Assembly (NCBI GenBank): GCA_003252455.1
Contig: QKED01000007.1
Coordinates: 1-64,000 of the forward strand
Source of the DNA: Gammaproteobacteria bacterium
GTDB taxonomy: Bacteria > Pseudomonadota > Gammaproteobacteria > Thiohalomonadales > Thiohalomonadaceae
Direction of reading: 5' to 3'
Length of the DNA stretch: 64,000 bases
The position numbers and the translations under genes are program-made. Below the pieces are notes generated by a model. That model had not been told where the DNA came from, searched no databases, and worked only from the letters and a program-made list of their open reading frames with translations. This document shows positions 6,891 through 15,757 of this stretch, piece by piece (within the stretch, counting starts at the first letter, position 1; every line of letters begins with the position of its first letter).

Positions 6891-9152
6891 ATGCGTCTGT
6901 TGCTACTACTGCTCAGTGTCTGGCTACCGCTGCTTGCACAGGGCGTGGTCGAACCCTCCTCGCCTTGCGCCCCACACACGCGTTGTGTGGGCGAGGGCTA
7001 TGTGGGCAGCGCCGCGTGCGCCGCCTGTCACCCGGACTCCTTCGCCGCCTGGCAGGGCTCGGACCACCGCCGGGCCATGCAGACGGCGACGCCCGACAGC
7101 GTGCTCGGCGACTTCGATGGCCGGCGCTTTACCTGGGAGGGGGTCGCGACCCGCTTCTACCGCGAGGCGGGGCGCTTCATGGTGCAGACGGCGGGTCCCG
7201 ACGGGGTCGAGGCGGTGTATCCCATCGCCTATACCTTCGGCCACTACCCGTTGCAGCAGTATCTGGTCGAGTTCCCCGACGGGCGACTGCAGGCCCTGGG
7301 CATCGCTTGGGACAGCCGCCCGGCCCGCGAGGGGGGGCAGCGTTGGTTCCACCTCTACCCCGACGAAGCGGTCGGCCCCGACCACCCGCTCTACTGGACC
7401 GGGCGCTATCAACGCTGGAATCTCCAGTGCGCCGAGTGCCACACCACCGCCCTGCACAAGGGCTACGACCCCGACACGGACGGCTACGACACGCACGCCA
7501 GCGAGCTGACGGTCGCCTGCGAGGCGTGTCATGGCCCTGCCCAACGTCATCTCCAGTGGGCGTCACAGGCCACCCCCTCGGCGGCTGTCGCGCATGCCGG
7601 TTTCACCCGCCCGCTCACCGGCGACCACTCCTCGGCGTGGCACTTTGCCGATGAGCAGGCGCGCATCGCCCAGCGTGCGCCGAACACAGGCGACCCGGGG
7701 ATGTCGGTCTGCATCGCCTGCCATGCGCGCCGCTCGACCCTGAGCGAGGGTGGCGCGCCGGGCGGCCCGCTGGAGGATAGCCACCTCCCGGCACTGCTCA
7801 GCGAGCCCGCCTACTTTATCGACGGTCAGCAGCGCGAGGAGGACTTCACCTGGGGCTCGTTCCGCCAGAGCCGGATGTATGCCGCCGGCGTCACCTGCCT
7901 CGATTGTCACGACCCCCACACCCTGCGCACCCGCGCCGAGGGCAACGCCCTCTGTCTGCGTTGCCACCGCAGCACGGCGTTCGATACCCCCGAGCACCAT
8001 CACCATGCGCCCGGCTCCGGCGCTGCCGAGTGCGTCGCCTGCCACGCCCCGACGCGCGACTACATGGTGGTCGACGCGCGCCACGACCACAGCTTTCGCC
8101 TGCCGCGTCCCGACCTCAGCCAGCGCCTGGATACACCCAACGCCTGTACCGGCTGTCACACCGAGCAGGACGCGGCCTGGGCCGCCAGCGCGCTGGACAC
8201 CTGGTATGGCCCGGCGTGGCGTGAGCGCCCGCACTTCGCCACGACGTTCGCCGCGGTCGGTGCGCAGGGCGACGACGCCTGGAGCGCACTGCTGACGCTG
8301 GCGCGTGACCCGCAGCAGTCCGCCTGGGTGCGTGCCAGTGCCTGGCAGCTCGCCGCCCCCCTGGGTGGGCAGTGGCCCGGGTTGGCGGCACAGCCCCTGC
8401 ACGACCCCGACCCCAGCGTGCGCATCGCCGCCCTCAAGATGCTCGAAGCGGCCCCCGCCGATGAGCGCCTGCGCCTCGCTGCCCCCAGTCTGGAGGACCC
8501 GGTGCGCGGGGTGCGCCTGGAGGCCGCCAGCCTACTGGCGGATTGGTACCCGCGCCCACTCCCCGAGGCGACTACTCAGGCCTTGGCCCGGGCCCTCGAC
8601 GAGTACGAGGCCTACCTCGACCTCAACGCCGATTGGCCGGGGGTGAACATCAACCGTGGCAATCTGCGCCTACGCCAGGGTCGTTTCGACGCGGCGATTA
8701 GCGCCTATCGGCGTGCCGCGCAACTGGAGCCTGGACTCGCGGCGGCCTACCTCGGCCTCGCCGAGATCTATCGCCAACTCGGGCAGGACGACCGCGCCGA
8801 GCAGGCCCTGCGCACAGGGGTGGCGGAAACACCGGATGCGGCTGCTCTCCACCACGCGCTGGGTCTGGTCTTGGTCCGCCGACACCAGCCGCAGCAGGCA
8901 CTGGAGGCCCTGGCCGAGGCGGCCCGTCTCGCCCCCGAGAACACCCACTACACCCTGGTGCAGGCCGTCGCCCTGCACACCTACGGCCAGCGTGACGCGG
9001 CGCTGCAACGGTTGCGTCAGGCCCTTTTGCAGCACCCGCGCGCGGTCGAGCTGCGGGACACCTTGCGTGCGATCGAGGCCGAGTCGGGTACCGCAACCGC
9101 TACCGACAGACCCTCCGACACCGCCCAAGGCGCAGTGGGCGAACATCGCTAA
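6891..9152 (+). CDS. exported octahaem c-type cytochrome with C-terminal HEAT-like and TPR repeats
   Basis: This 753-aa protein begins with a signal peptide (MRLLLLLLSVWLPLLAQG). Eight CXXCH haem sites occur at about residues 43, 180, 210, 274, 336, 355, 381 and 419 (CAACH, CAECH, CEACH, CIACH, CLDCH, CLRCH, CVACH, CTGCH). The phrase DHSFRLPRPDLS before the last haem is typical of a family of TPR-bearing multihaem cytochromes. Residues of about 455-565 look like HEAT-type helical repeats, and about 580-735 hold several TPRs. It should lie in the periplasm, carry electrons and bind a partner through the TPRs. The start could instead be the GTG three bases upstream. It follows the sulfatase by 47 bases and is probably cotranscribed. 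The redox partner is unknown. Confidence 0.88.
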   Translation: MRLLLLLLSVWLPLLAQGVVEPSSPCAPHTRCVGEGYVGSAACAACHPDSFAAWQGSDHRRAMQTATPDSVLGDFDGRRFTWEGVATRFYREAGRFMVQTAGPDGVEAVYPIAYTFGHYPLQQYLVEFPDGRLQALGIAWDSRPAREGGQRWFHLYPDEAVGPDHPLYWTGRYQRWNLQCAECHTTALHKGYDPDTDGYDTHASELTVACEACHGPAQRHLQWASQATPSAAVAHAGFTRPLTGDHSSAWHFADEQARIAQRAPNTGDPGMSVCIACHARRSTLSEGGAPGGPLEDSHLPALLSEPAYFIDGQQREEDFTWGSFRQSRMYAAGVTCLDCHDPHTLRTRAEGNALCLRCHRSTAFDTPEHHHHAPGSGAAECVACHAPTRDYMVVDARHDHSFRLPRPDLSQRLDTPNACTGCHTEQDAAWAASALDTWYGPAWRERPHFATTFAAVGAQGDDAWSALLTLARDPQQSAWVRASAWQLAAPLGGQWPGLAAQPLHDPDPSVRIAALKMLEAAPADERLRLAAPSLEDPVRGVRLEAASLLADWYPRPLPEATTQALARALDEYEAYLDLNADWPGVNINRGNLRLRQGRFDAAISAYRRAAQLEPGLAAAYLGLAEIYRQLGQDDRAEQALRTGVAETPDAAALHHALGLVLVRRHQPQQALEALAEAARLAPENTHYTLVQAVALHTYGQRDAALQRLRQALLQHPRAVELRDTLRAIEAESGTATATDRPSDTAQGAVGEHR

Positions 9153-9316
9153 CCTCTTACCCATTCACCGCCACCCTCACGCCTGCCCGTGCGCGGCCTC
9201 GCGCTGGCGGTGTGGGCCCGTAGTGCATCATTTCCTCCCCCTTCACTGGACCTCCCCCGCAACCTCAGGTAGCGTCTGCCCCTACACGACCATCGCGCCA
9301 AAGGGAGGAGAGTCAC

Positions 9317-10366
9317 ATGTTCGGGATACGCTTCATCAAGGTCGAGCCGACGGACTTTGTCCTGCAGTACAAGCGCGGGATGGTGGCACGGGAGGGGGCG
9401 GGGCTCGCCTTCTTCTACTTCGCCCCCACCACCTCGCTGGTGCGGGTGCCGGTCGGCAGCGTCGACGTGCCCTTCATCTTCGAGGAGGTGACCGCCGACT
9501 TCCAGGAGGTGACCGTACAGGGGCAGCTCACCTACCGCGTCGCCGAGCCGAAGAAGCTCGCCGGGCTGATGAACTTCACCCTCAACCCACGCGGTGACGA
9601 CTACATCTCCGACGACCCGCACAAACTGCCCCAGCGCCTCATCAACCACGCCCAGGTGCTGACCCAGGCCTCACTCAAGTCGCTCGCGCTACGCGCAGCG
9701 CTGGGGCACTCCGACACCTTGGTCGCGGCACTGCGCCAGGGGCTGCAGAGCGCCGAGTCGATCACCTCGCTGGGCATCGAGATCCTCGGTCTCTCGATCC
9801 TCGCCATCAAGCCGACACCGGAGACCGCCCGCGCCCTGGAGGCGGAGGCGCGCGAGCAGATCCTGCTGGAGGCGGACGAGGCGATCTACCGTCGGCGCAA
9901 CGCCGCGGTGGAGCAGGAGCGCGCCATCAAGGAGAACGAGCTGAACACGGAGATCGCGGTGGAGAACAAGAAGCGCGAGATCCAGGAGACGCAGATGGAG
10001 GCGAAGAAGGCGGTGCAGAAGAAGGAGCGCGAGTTCCGCGAGGCGAAGATGGCCACCGAGATCGCCCTCGAAGAGCAGAACCGCGCCCTGGTCGAGCTGG
10101 CCAGCGCCAACGCCCGCACCGAGGCGGAGGCCAAGGCCTACGCCATCGAGGCGATGATGAAGGCGTTTAGCAGCAGCGACCCCAAGACCCTACAGGCGCT
10201 CAGCCACGTCGGCATGGACCCCGGTCAGCTGATGGCCCTCGCCTTCCGCGACCTGGCCGACGGCGCCGAGAAGATCGGCCAGCTCAACATCTCCCCCGAC
10301 CTGCTGCGCGAGCTGCTCAACCCCGCCCCGGCGGCCCCCGCCAAGGCGAAAAATGCAGCCAAGTAG
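9317..10366 (+). CDS. SPFH (band 7/prohibitin-like) domain protein
   Basis: The 349-aa product has an SPFH/band 7-type domain in roughly the first 175 residues (VQGQLTYRVAEPKKLAG is characteristic). A long charged coiled coil rich in Glu, Lys and Ala follows (about 175-285), then a short C-terminal tail. There is no clear N-terminal transmembrane anchor, unlike HflK/C or typical flotillins, so it may be cytoplasmic or peripheral. GGGAGGAGAG is an excellent ribosome site. SPFH proteins form large oligomeric scaffolds; the specific role here is unknown. The last 14 bases overlap the start of the NAD-kinase-like gene, implying translational coupling and a joint function. Confidence 0.82.
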   Translation: MFGIRFIKVEPTDFVLQYKRGMVAREGAGLAFFYFAPTTSLVRVPVGSVDVPFIFEEVTADFQEVTVQGQLTYRVAEPKKLAGLMNFTLNPRGDDYISDDPHKLPQRLINHAQVLTQASLKSLALRAALGHSDTLVAALRQGLQSAESITSLGIEILGLSILAIKPTPETARALEAEAREQILLEADEAIYRRRNAAVEQERAIKENELNTEIAVENKKREIQETQMEAKKAVQKKEREFREAKMATEIALEEQNRALVELASANARTEAEAKAYAIEAMMKAFSSSDPKTLQALSHVGMDPGQLMALAFRDLADGAEKIGQLNISPDLLRELLNPAPAAPAKAKNAAK

Positions 10367-11291
10367 CGAGAACAAGATCGTCCTGGTGGTGCGTCGCACC
10401 CGCCTCGACGACCTCGTCAGCCGCTTCAACACCCTGGAGCAGGCGCGCTTCTACGTCGAGCACTTGGGCGCCGACTTCTCCGACTACCAGGCGGAGGACC
10501 GCCACTACAAACAGAGCGTGCAGCAGGCCCAGGCGAGCCTCGCGCGTCTCGGCCGACTGCAGTTGGTCGACCGCAGCTTCGTGCCCAACTTCATCTTCGG
10601 CCCGCGCGATACCGTGGTGGCCCTCGGACAGGATGGGCTGGTGGCCAACGTGCTCAAGTACCTCGACGGCCAGCGCCTCATCGGCGTCAACCCCGACCCG
10701 CAGCGCTGGGAGGGGGTGCTGCTCCCCTTCGGCGTGGCCGACCTGGCCAAGCTCCTGCCCGAGGTGTTCGCCGGGCAACGCCCGGTGAGCGAGGTGACCA
10801 TGGCCATGGCCGAACTCAACAACGGCGAGCGCCTCTACGCGGTCAACGACCTCTTCATCGGCCCGCGCAGCCACACCTCGGCGCGCTATCACCTGGCGCA
10901 GGGTGGGCGCGAGGAGGACCACTCCTCCAGCGGCATTATCGTCTCCACCGGCCTCGGCTCTACCGGCTGGCTGCGCAGTCTGGTGGCGGGGGCGGGGGGT
11001 ATCGCCAGTGCCTTTTCCGACGCGCCGGTGGCGCTGGCGAAAGAGGTCGCCTTTGCCTGGGACGCCCCCCAGCTCTGTTTCACCGTGCGCGAGCCCTGGC
11101 CGAGCACCACCAGCTCGGCGGAGATCACCTTCGGCCACATCACCCGCCGCCAGCCGCTGCGCCTCACCTCGCAGATGGCCGAGCACGGCGTCATCTTCAG
11201 CGACGGCATCGAGAGCGACTTCCTGCGCTTCAACGCCGGGACCCAGGCGACCATTAGTCTGGCCGACAAGCGCGGCCTGCTGGTGGTGTGA
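10353..11291 (+). CDS. NAD-kinase-like protein coupled to the SPFH gene
   Basis: The 312-aa product resembles the ATP-NAD kinase/diacylglycerol kinase superfamily. Three landmarks fit: VALGQDGLVANVLKYL, in the place of the usual GGDGT motif; YAVNDLFIG, matching the NE-type motif; and VSTGLGSTGW, matching the STPTGSTAY-type loop. The first glycine pair reads GQDG, so the aspartate is kept but one glycine is lost and substrate or activity may differ. It is not the housekeeping NAD kinase by appearance. The N-terminal 80 residues resemble nothing I know. The start overlaps the SPFH gene by 14 bases. The 3' end of the gene is duplicated in tandem downstream (see 11228-11748). Confidence 0.75.
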   Translation: MQPSSENKIVLVVRRTRLDDLVSRFNTLEQARFYVEHLGADFSDYQAEDRHYKQSVQQAQASLARLGRLQLVDRSFVPNFIFGPRDTVVALGQDGLVANVLKYLDGQRLIGVNPDPQRWEGVLLPFGVADLAKLLPEVFAGQRPVSEVTMAMAELNNGERLYAVNDLFIGPRSHTSARYHLAQGGREEDHSSSGIIVSTGLGSTGWLRSLVAGAGGIASAFSDAPVALAKEVAFAWDAPQLCFTVREPWPSTTSSAEITFGHITRRQPLRLTSQMAEHGVIFSDGIESDFLRFNAGTQATISLADKRGLLVV

Positions 11292-11351
11292 GGCCTCCTG
11301 CCCCGGCTTGGCGATGATCATCCGTGTGGGCACAGGGAAACCCGTGAAAAT

Positions 11352-11478
11352 GGGCCACGCAGACACAGAGGGCACGGAGCGGCGTACGACTGCGAGCAGA
11401 CCAGCCCCCGCTGGATGGAAAGGATTGGTTCAGACCCAGACAGGGTGTTCTCCGTGTCCTCCGTGCCTCTGTGGCAAA
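11352..11478. repeat. dispersed inverted-repeat element, copy 1
   Basis: The left arm (11352-11379, GCCACGCAGACACAGAGGGC and on to CACGGAG) is an imperfect inverted copy of the right arm (11450-11478, CTCCGTGTCCTCCGTGCCTC and on to TGTGGCAAA). About 70 bases separate them. Sequences of this kind are scattered in many proteobacterial genomes and are often mistranslated as HRGTEDTE peptides. Origin and function are not known to me. Confidence 0.7.
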
Positions 11479-11608
11479 GCTTCAACGCCGCGGGACCCAG
11501 GCGACCATCGGCCTGGCCGACAAGCGCGGCCTGCAGGTGGTGTGAGGCGTCCTGCCCCGGCTTGGGGATGGCCATCCGGTTTGTGGACACAGGCCAACCC
11601 GTGAAAAT

Positions 11609-11748
11609 GGGCCACGCAGACATAGAGGGCACAGAGTGGCGAGCACTGTGAGCAGACCAGCCCCCGCTGGATGGAAAGGATTGGGTCGAGGGATCACACT
11701 CTGACCCAGACAGGTTGTTCTCCGTGTCCTCCGTGCCTCTGTGGCAAA
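11609..11748. repeat. dispersed inverted-repeat element, copy 2
   Basis: Same element as at 11352-11478, carried in the second unit of the tandem duplication. The left arm is 11609-11636 and the right arm 11720-11748. The interior is slightly longer and diverged. It ends about 77 bases upstream of the DUF808 gene. Confidence 0.7.
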
Positions 11749-11825
11749 AATGGGTGGTTACCCGGCTTGCAAACCACGCCCCAATCCAGTCTAGTGGCCC
11801 CTTTATTCTCAGGAGAGACCCGAAC

Positions 11826-12719
11826 ATGGCTGCCGGAATCCTCGCGATCCTCGATGACGTGGCGATGCTGCTCGACGACGCGGCAACGATGAGCAAGGTG
11901 GCGGCGAAGAAGACCGCCGGCATCCTCGGCGACGACCTGGCGGTCAACGCCGAGAAGGCCACCGGTTTCCATGCCAGCCGCGAGCTGCCGGTGATCTGGG
12001 CCATCACCAAGGGCTCGCTGCTCAACAAGCTGATCATCCTGCCCATCGCCTTCCTGCTCAGCGCCTTCGCCCCCTGGCTCATCGTGCCGATCCTGCTGCT
12101 CGGCGGCGCCTACCTCAGCTATGAGGGGGTAGAGAAGGTCGCCGAGTGGGTTTTGGGTGTCCATGAACAGGTGGTGCACGCCCGCCAGGCGCAGAGCCGC
12201 GAGGAGTTGCTGCGTCTGGAGGCGCAGAAGGTGAAAGCGGCCATCCGCACCGACTTCATCCTCTCCATCGAGATCGTCGTCATCGCCCTGGGCACCGTGC
12301 TGGAGGTGTCGATACCGCTGCAGGTGGCGGTGGTCTCCTTCGTTGCCCTGCTCGCCACCGTGGGTGTCTATGGCATCGTGGCGCTGCTGGTGCGCATGGA
12401 CGACGCCGGTCTCTACCTCATCCGCCGTGCCCTGGAGCTGCAGGGCGGCATGGCCAAACTCACCCGTGCCACCGGTCGCCTGCTGGTCGCCTCCCTGCCC
12501 CAGGTGATCCGCCTGCTCGGTGTGGTCGGGACCATTGCCATGCTGCTGGTGGGGGGAGGGATGTTCGTGCATAACATCGAGTGGGTCCACCACCTACTGC
12601 ACGCGCTGCCGTCGCTATTGGCGGACCTGGTCATGGGGTTGCTAGTAGGGGCTGTCGTTGTAGCAGGGGAGAGGCTGGTGCATCGGCTCAGGCATGGGGC
12701 TTCTGGCTCTCTGCACTGA
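11826..12719 (+). CDS. DUF808 family inner-membrane protein (YedI-like)
   Basis: The 297-aa product matches the YedI/DUF808 family. It opens with MAAGILAILDDVAMLLDD and TMSKVAAKKTAGILGDDLAV, both characteristic. Hydrophobic segments near residues 65-95, 140-180 and 220-280 predict a polytopic inner-membrane protein. The ATG at 11826 has AGGAGA about nine bases upstream; a longer frame would start inside the repeat element and was rejected. The function of the family is not established. A DUF808 gene after the SPFH/NAD-kinase-like pair may be chance, since the duplicated repeats separate them. Confidence 0.88.
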   Translation: MAAGILAILDDVAMLLDDAATMSKVAAKKTAGILGDDLAVNAEKATGFHASRELPVIWAITKGSLLNKLIILPIAFLLSAFAPWLIVPILLLGGAYLSYEGVEKVAEWVLGVHEQVVHARQAQSREELLRLEAQKVKAAIRTDFILSIEIVVIALGTVLEVSIPLQVAVVSFVALLATVGVYGIVALLVRMDDAGLYLIRRALELQGGMAKLTRATGRLLVASLPQVIRLLGVVGTIAMLLVGGGMFVHNIEWVHHLLHALPSLLADLVMGLLVGAVVVAGERLVHRLRHGASGSLH

Positions 12720-13337
12720 ACTTTCGGGTGATGACACGGTTAGGCGCTCTCCGATGAACTCGGTACGCATGCGCAAGGGTAGATGTGGTGCGGCCACTGC
12801 GAGAATGCGTGTGACTATTTTCGACATATCGTGCTAGGCGTGACGACGCGAAGAGACTCAGGCCGAGCTTGCGCGGCTTTATGTAGGATGGGCTCACTTT
12901 GTGCCGGGGTTCAGGGGCGGCCTGGGTCAGGCAACCCCGCATCTATTTGGGGGCAGGCGAGCGCCTGAGCCGAATCGTCGCGTGATTAACTGTCGCCTGA
13001 TCCAGGCTGCCGAGGGCGAACGGGTAGGCCTTGCTATACGGGCCGGGCTTAAGTAGAGATCAATGGAACTCATGTGCTGACGCGGCTCAGATCGTCTTGC
13101 CGCCCCTACCCGATGGCCCCTGAGTTCATGCAACTTCAGCACGTTGCCGGACCCACCTAGCGAGTGCTGCAAGCAGCCTGCGCGAGATTCGTGACAGTGT
13201 ATTTTGCGCTTGGCGCTTGGCGCTTGGCGCTTTGCACCACTCCCTGGCAAAGACACTCCCCAATTTTTGCCACTTAGCGCGGCGATAGTCAGAATCTCGC
13301 CCTCATCCTGCGGACGCCTACAAGGCAAGAGCGGCGA
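12720..13337. other. 618-base non-coding stretch
   Basis: No supported gene is seen between the DUF808 gene and the end of metG. Frames on both strands are short and without ribosome sites. The only structure noticed is the heptamer repeat at 13206-13233. Confidence 0.5.
13206..13233. repeat. GCGCTTG heptamer tandem repeat, four units
   Basis: Four head-to-tail copies of a 7-base unit (GCGCTTG, the last ending GCGCTTT). It is non-coding and about 105 bases past the metG stop. Copy number is likely to vary between strains by slippage. Confidence 0.75.
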
Positions 13338-15386
13338 CTACTTGACCTTCATCCCCGGCTCGGCCCCCTCGTCGGGGTTGAGGATGAAGATCTGCTTGCC
13401 ATCTTTGCCGCCGGGCCCGGCAGCAAGGACCATCCCCTCGCTCATCCCGAAGCGCATCTTGCGTGGGGCCAGATTGGCCACCATCACGGTGAGCTTACCC
13501 TCCAGCTCTTCCGGGCTGTAGGCGGACTTGATGCCAGCGAAGACGTTGCGCGTCTCGCCACCCAGGTCGAGGGTGAGTTGGAGCAGCTTGTCGGCCCCCT
13601 GTACATGCTCTGCCTTGACGATGCGGGCGATACGCAGGTCGACCTTGGCGAAGTCGTCGAATTCGATGGTCTCGCCGATGGGGAAGTTCTCCAGGTGCGG
13701 GTTGGTCGCGGTGACGGGGGGCTGTGCCACCGCCACCGTCGCCTTGGACTCCTCCAACATCGCCTCTACCGCCTTGGGGTCGATACGTGTCATCAGCGGC
13801 TCGAAGGCGCTGATCTCGTGGTCGACCAGGGGACGCTGAATGTTGTGCCAGGTGAGCTCACCGAAGTTGAAGAAGCTCTCCACCTTGGCCGTGGTGATCG
13901 GCAGCACCGGTTTGAGGTAGGCGATGAGCACACGGAACAGGTTGAGGCCGACGGTGCAGATATCCTGCACGGCGCTCTCCATCCCTTCGTCCTTGATCAG
14001 CACCCAGGGTTTGTTCTCGTCGATGTACTGATTGGCACGGTCCGCCAGGGCCATGATGGCACGCATGGCGTGGGCGTATTCGCGCTTCTCGTAGAGTTCG
14101 GCGATCTCGGCCCCAGCGTCGACGAACGACTGGTAGAGGTCCAGTTCGGTGCAGGTGCGCGAGAGCTGGTTGGCGAAGTTCTTATTGATGAAGCGGGCGC
14201 AGCGGCTGGCGATGTTGACCACCTTGCCGACCAGGTCGGAGTTGACGCGCGCCTGGAAGTCGTCGAGGTTGAGGTCGATGTCGTCGATACCGGAACCGAG
14301 CTTGGCGGCGAAGTAGTAGCGCAACTGCTCGGGATTCAGGTGCTTGCGGTAGGTCTCGGCCATGATGAAGGTGCCGCGCGACTTGGACATCTTGGCGCCG
14401 TTGACCGTCAGGAAGCCGTGGCAGAAGACGCCGTTAGGCAGGCGGTAACCGGCACCGTGCAGCATGGCAGGCCAGAACAGGGTGTGGAAGTAGGCGATAT
14501 CCTTGCCGATGAAGTGGTAGAGCTCCACCTTGCTGCGACCGTCCCAGTACTCCTCGAACTTGTATTCGGAGCGCTTGCCACAGAGGTTGAGGAAACTGCC
14601 CATGTAGCCGATGGGGGCGTCGAGCCAGACGTAGAAAAATTTGCCCGGTGCGCCGGGGATGCCGAAGCCGAAGTAGGGGGCATCACGGGAGATGTCCCAA
14701 TCCTGTAGGCCCGACTCGAACCACTCGTCGAGCTTGCGCGCGATCTCCGGCTGGATGTGGCCGCCCTTGAGCCAAAACTGGAGCATCCCCTCGAAGTCGC
14801 CGAGCTTGAAGAAGTAGTGCTCGGAGGGCTTCTCGATCGGGGTGACACCGGAGAGGGCGCTGACCGGGTTCTTCAGGTCGGTGGGGCTGTAGGTGGCGCC
14901 GCACTTCTCGCAGTTGTCGCCGTACTGGTCATCGGCGCCGCAGCGCGGGCAGGTCCCCTTGATGAAGCGGTCCGGTAGAAACATCTGCTTCTTCGGGTCG
15001 TAGGCCTGCACGATGGTGCGCCGGGCGATGTGGCCGGTCTTCTCCAGTCGGGTGTAGATGGTCTCGGCGCACTGCCGATTCTCTTCCGAGTGGGTGGTGT
15101 GGTAGTTGTCGAAGCGGATGTGGAAGGCGTCGAAATCGGCACGGTGCTCACGCCCGATGCGCTCGACCAGCTCCTCTGGGGTGATCCCCTCGTTTTGTGC
15201 GCGCAGCATGATCGGCGTGCCGTGGGCATCGTCGGCACAGACGTAGGTGCAGTGGTGGCCACGGTGCTTCTGGAAGCGCACCCAGATATCGGTCTGGATG
15301 TACTCCACCAGGTGGCCCAGGTGGATGGGGCCGTTGGCGTAGGGGAGGGCGCTGGTGACCAGGATCTTCCGTTGTGCGTTTGCCAT
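13338..15386 (-). CDS. metG: methionyl-tRNA synthetase
   Basis: This enzyme charges tRNA-Met and initiator tRNA with methionine. The 682-aa product has the class I HIGH motif as HLGH in the first 30 residues and KMSKS as [11 protein letters not shown] zinc knuckle is visible as [18 protein letters not shown]. The C-terminal domain, about the last 110 residues, is a Trbp111-like tRNA-binding module ([17 protein letters not shown]). The start [19 protein letters not shown] at 15386 is preferred over a frame ten codons longer, by family alignment. A TATACT sequence lies 38 bases upstream on the minus strand. It is divergent from apbC. Confidence 0.97.
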   Translation of the reverse strand: MANAQRKILVTSALPYANGPIHLGHLVEYIQTDIWVRFQKHRGHHCTYVCADDAHGTPIMLRAQNEGITPEELVERIGREHRADFDAFHIRFDNYHTTHSEENRQCAETIYTRLEKTGHIARRTIVQAYDPKKQMFLPDRFIKGTCPRCGADDQYGDNCEKCGATYSPTDLKNPVSALSGVTPIEKPSEHYFFKLGDFEGMLQFWLKGGHIQPEIARKLDEWFESGLQDWDISRDAPYFGFGIPGAPGKFFYVWLDAPIGYMGSFLNLCGKRSEYKFEEYWDGRSKVELYHFIGKDIAYFHTLFWPAMLHGAGYRLPNGVFCHGFLTVNGAKMSKSRGTFIMAETYRKHLNPEQLRYYFAAKLGSGIDDIDLNLDDFQARVNSDLVGKVVNIASRCARFINKNFANQLSRTCTELDLYQSFVDAGAEIAELYEKREYAHAMRAIMALADRANQYIDENKPWVLIKDEGMESAVQDICTVGLNLFRVLIAYLKPVLPITTAKVESFFNFGELTWHNIQRPLVDHEISAFEPLMTRIDPKAVEAMLEESKATVAVAQPPVTATNPHLENFPIGETIEFDDFAKVDLRIARIVKAEHVQGADKLLQLTLDLGGETRNVFAGIKSAYSPEELEGKLTVMVANLAPRKMRFGMSEGMVLAAGPGGKDGKQIFILNPDEGAEPGMKVK

Positions 15387-15757
15387 CTGTAGAGAGGCTC
15401 CGTAGCTGCTGGGCAAAGCGCAGAGTATAACCGATGATTGGCCGGGGTGAGCGCCACCGCGTGACCGGGCAGGGGAGCGAGCGCAGTGTGCACGTGGCCG
15501 GGATTGGCCGCTTGGCTCTAATCGAGTGGCCGCCCGTGCAAAAGTGACATGACGTATGGTGGTGGTGCTGGTTGATTAGTATATTAGTGCGTTTGGTACG
15601 ACTTGAATCCACGCCAAGGGTGACCATATAGGTTCAAACCCGTCTGGCGGGAGCGCTTGGGAGGGGTCGCCTGCACGACCGGGACCTTCCACTGTATTTT
15701 CTACTGTCCACTTTTAGTCGGGGCACCGTACGCCCCGTGATGAATCAGGAGAAGAAG
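15387..15757. other. 371-base divergent intergenic region between metG and apbC
   Basis: It should carry promoters for both divergent genes. A -10-like TATACT for metG lies at 15424-15429 on the minus strand. No clear promoter for apbC was found. No RNA gene or repeat was recognised. Confidence 0.45.

Larger units (their letters stand above)
11228..11748. repeat. tandem duplication of about 252 bp including the 3' end of the NAD-kinase-like gene
   Basis: Unit 1 (11228-11479) starts in the last 20 codons of the NAD-kinase-like gene at CTTCAACGCCG. Unit 2 begins at 11480 with the same word and runs to about 11748. The units share the gene tail, the stretch CCTGCCCCGGCTTGG, the word CCCGTGAAAATGGGCC and the flanking inverted-repeat element. 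Unit 2 has a two-base insertion (GCCGCGGGACCC against GCCGGGACCC), so its gene fragment is out of frame and has no start. It is a non-coding relic. Differences between copies show that the duplication is not recent. Confidence 0.85.

Noticed and set aside
11318-12082. minus-strand frame with repeated CHRGTEDTEN peptides
   Set aside because: The peptide repeats are translations of the dispersed DNA repeat, and the rest is antisense to the DUF808 gene.
13578-14708. 376-codon plus-strand frame opposite metG
   Set aside because: Antisense shadow of a highly conserved gene with biased composition (Val, Glu, Leu, His).
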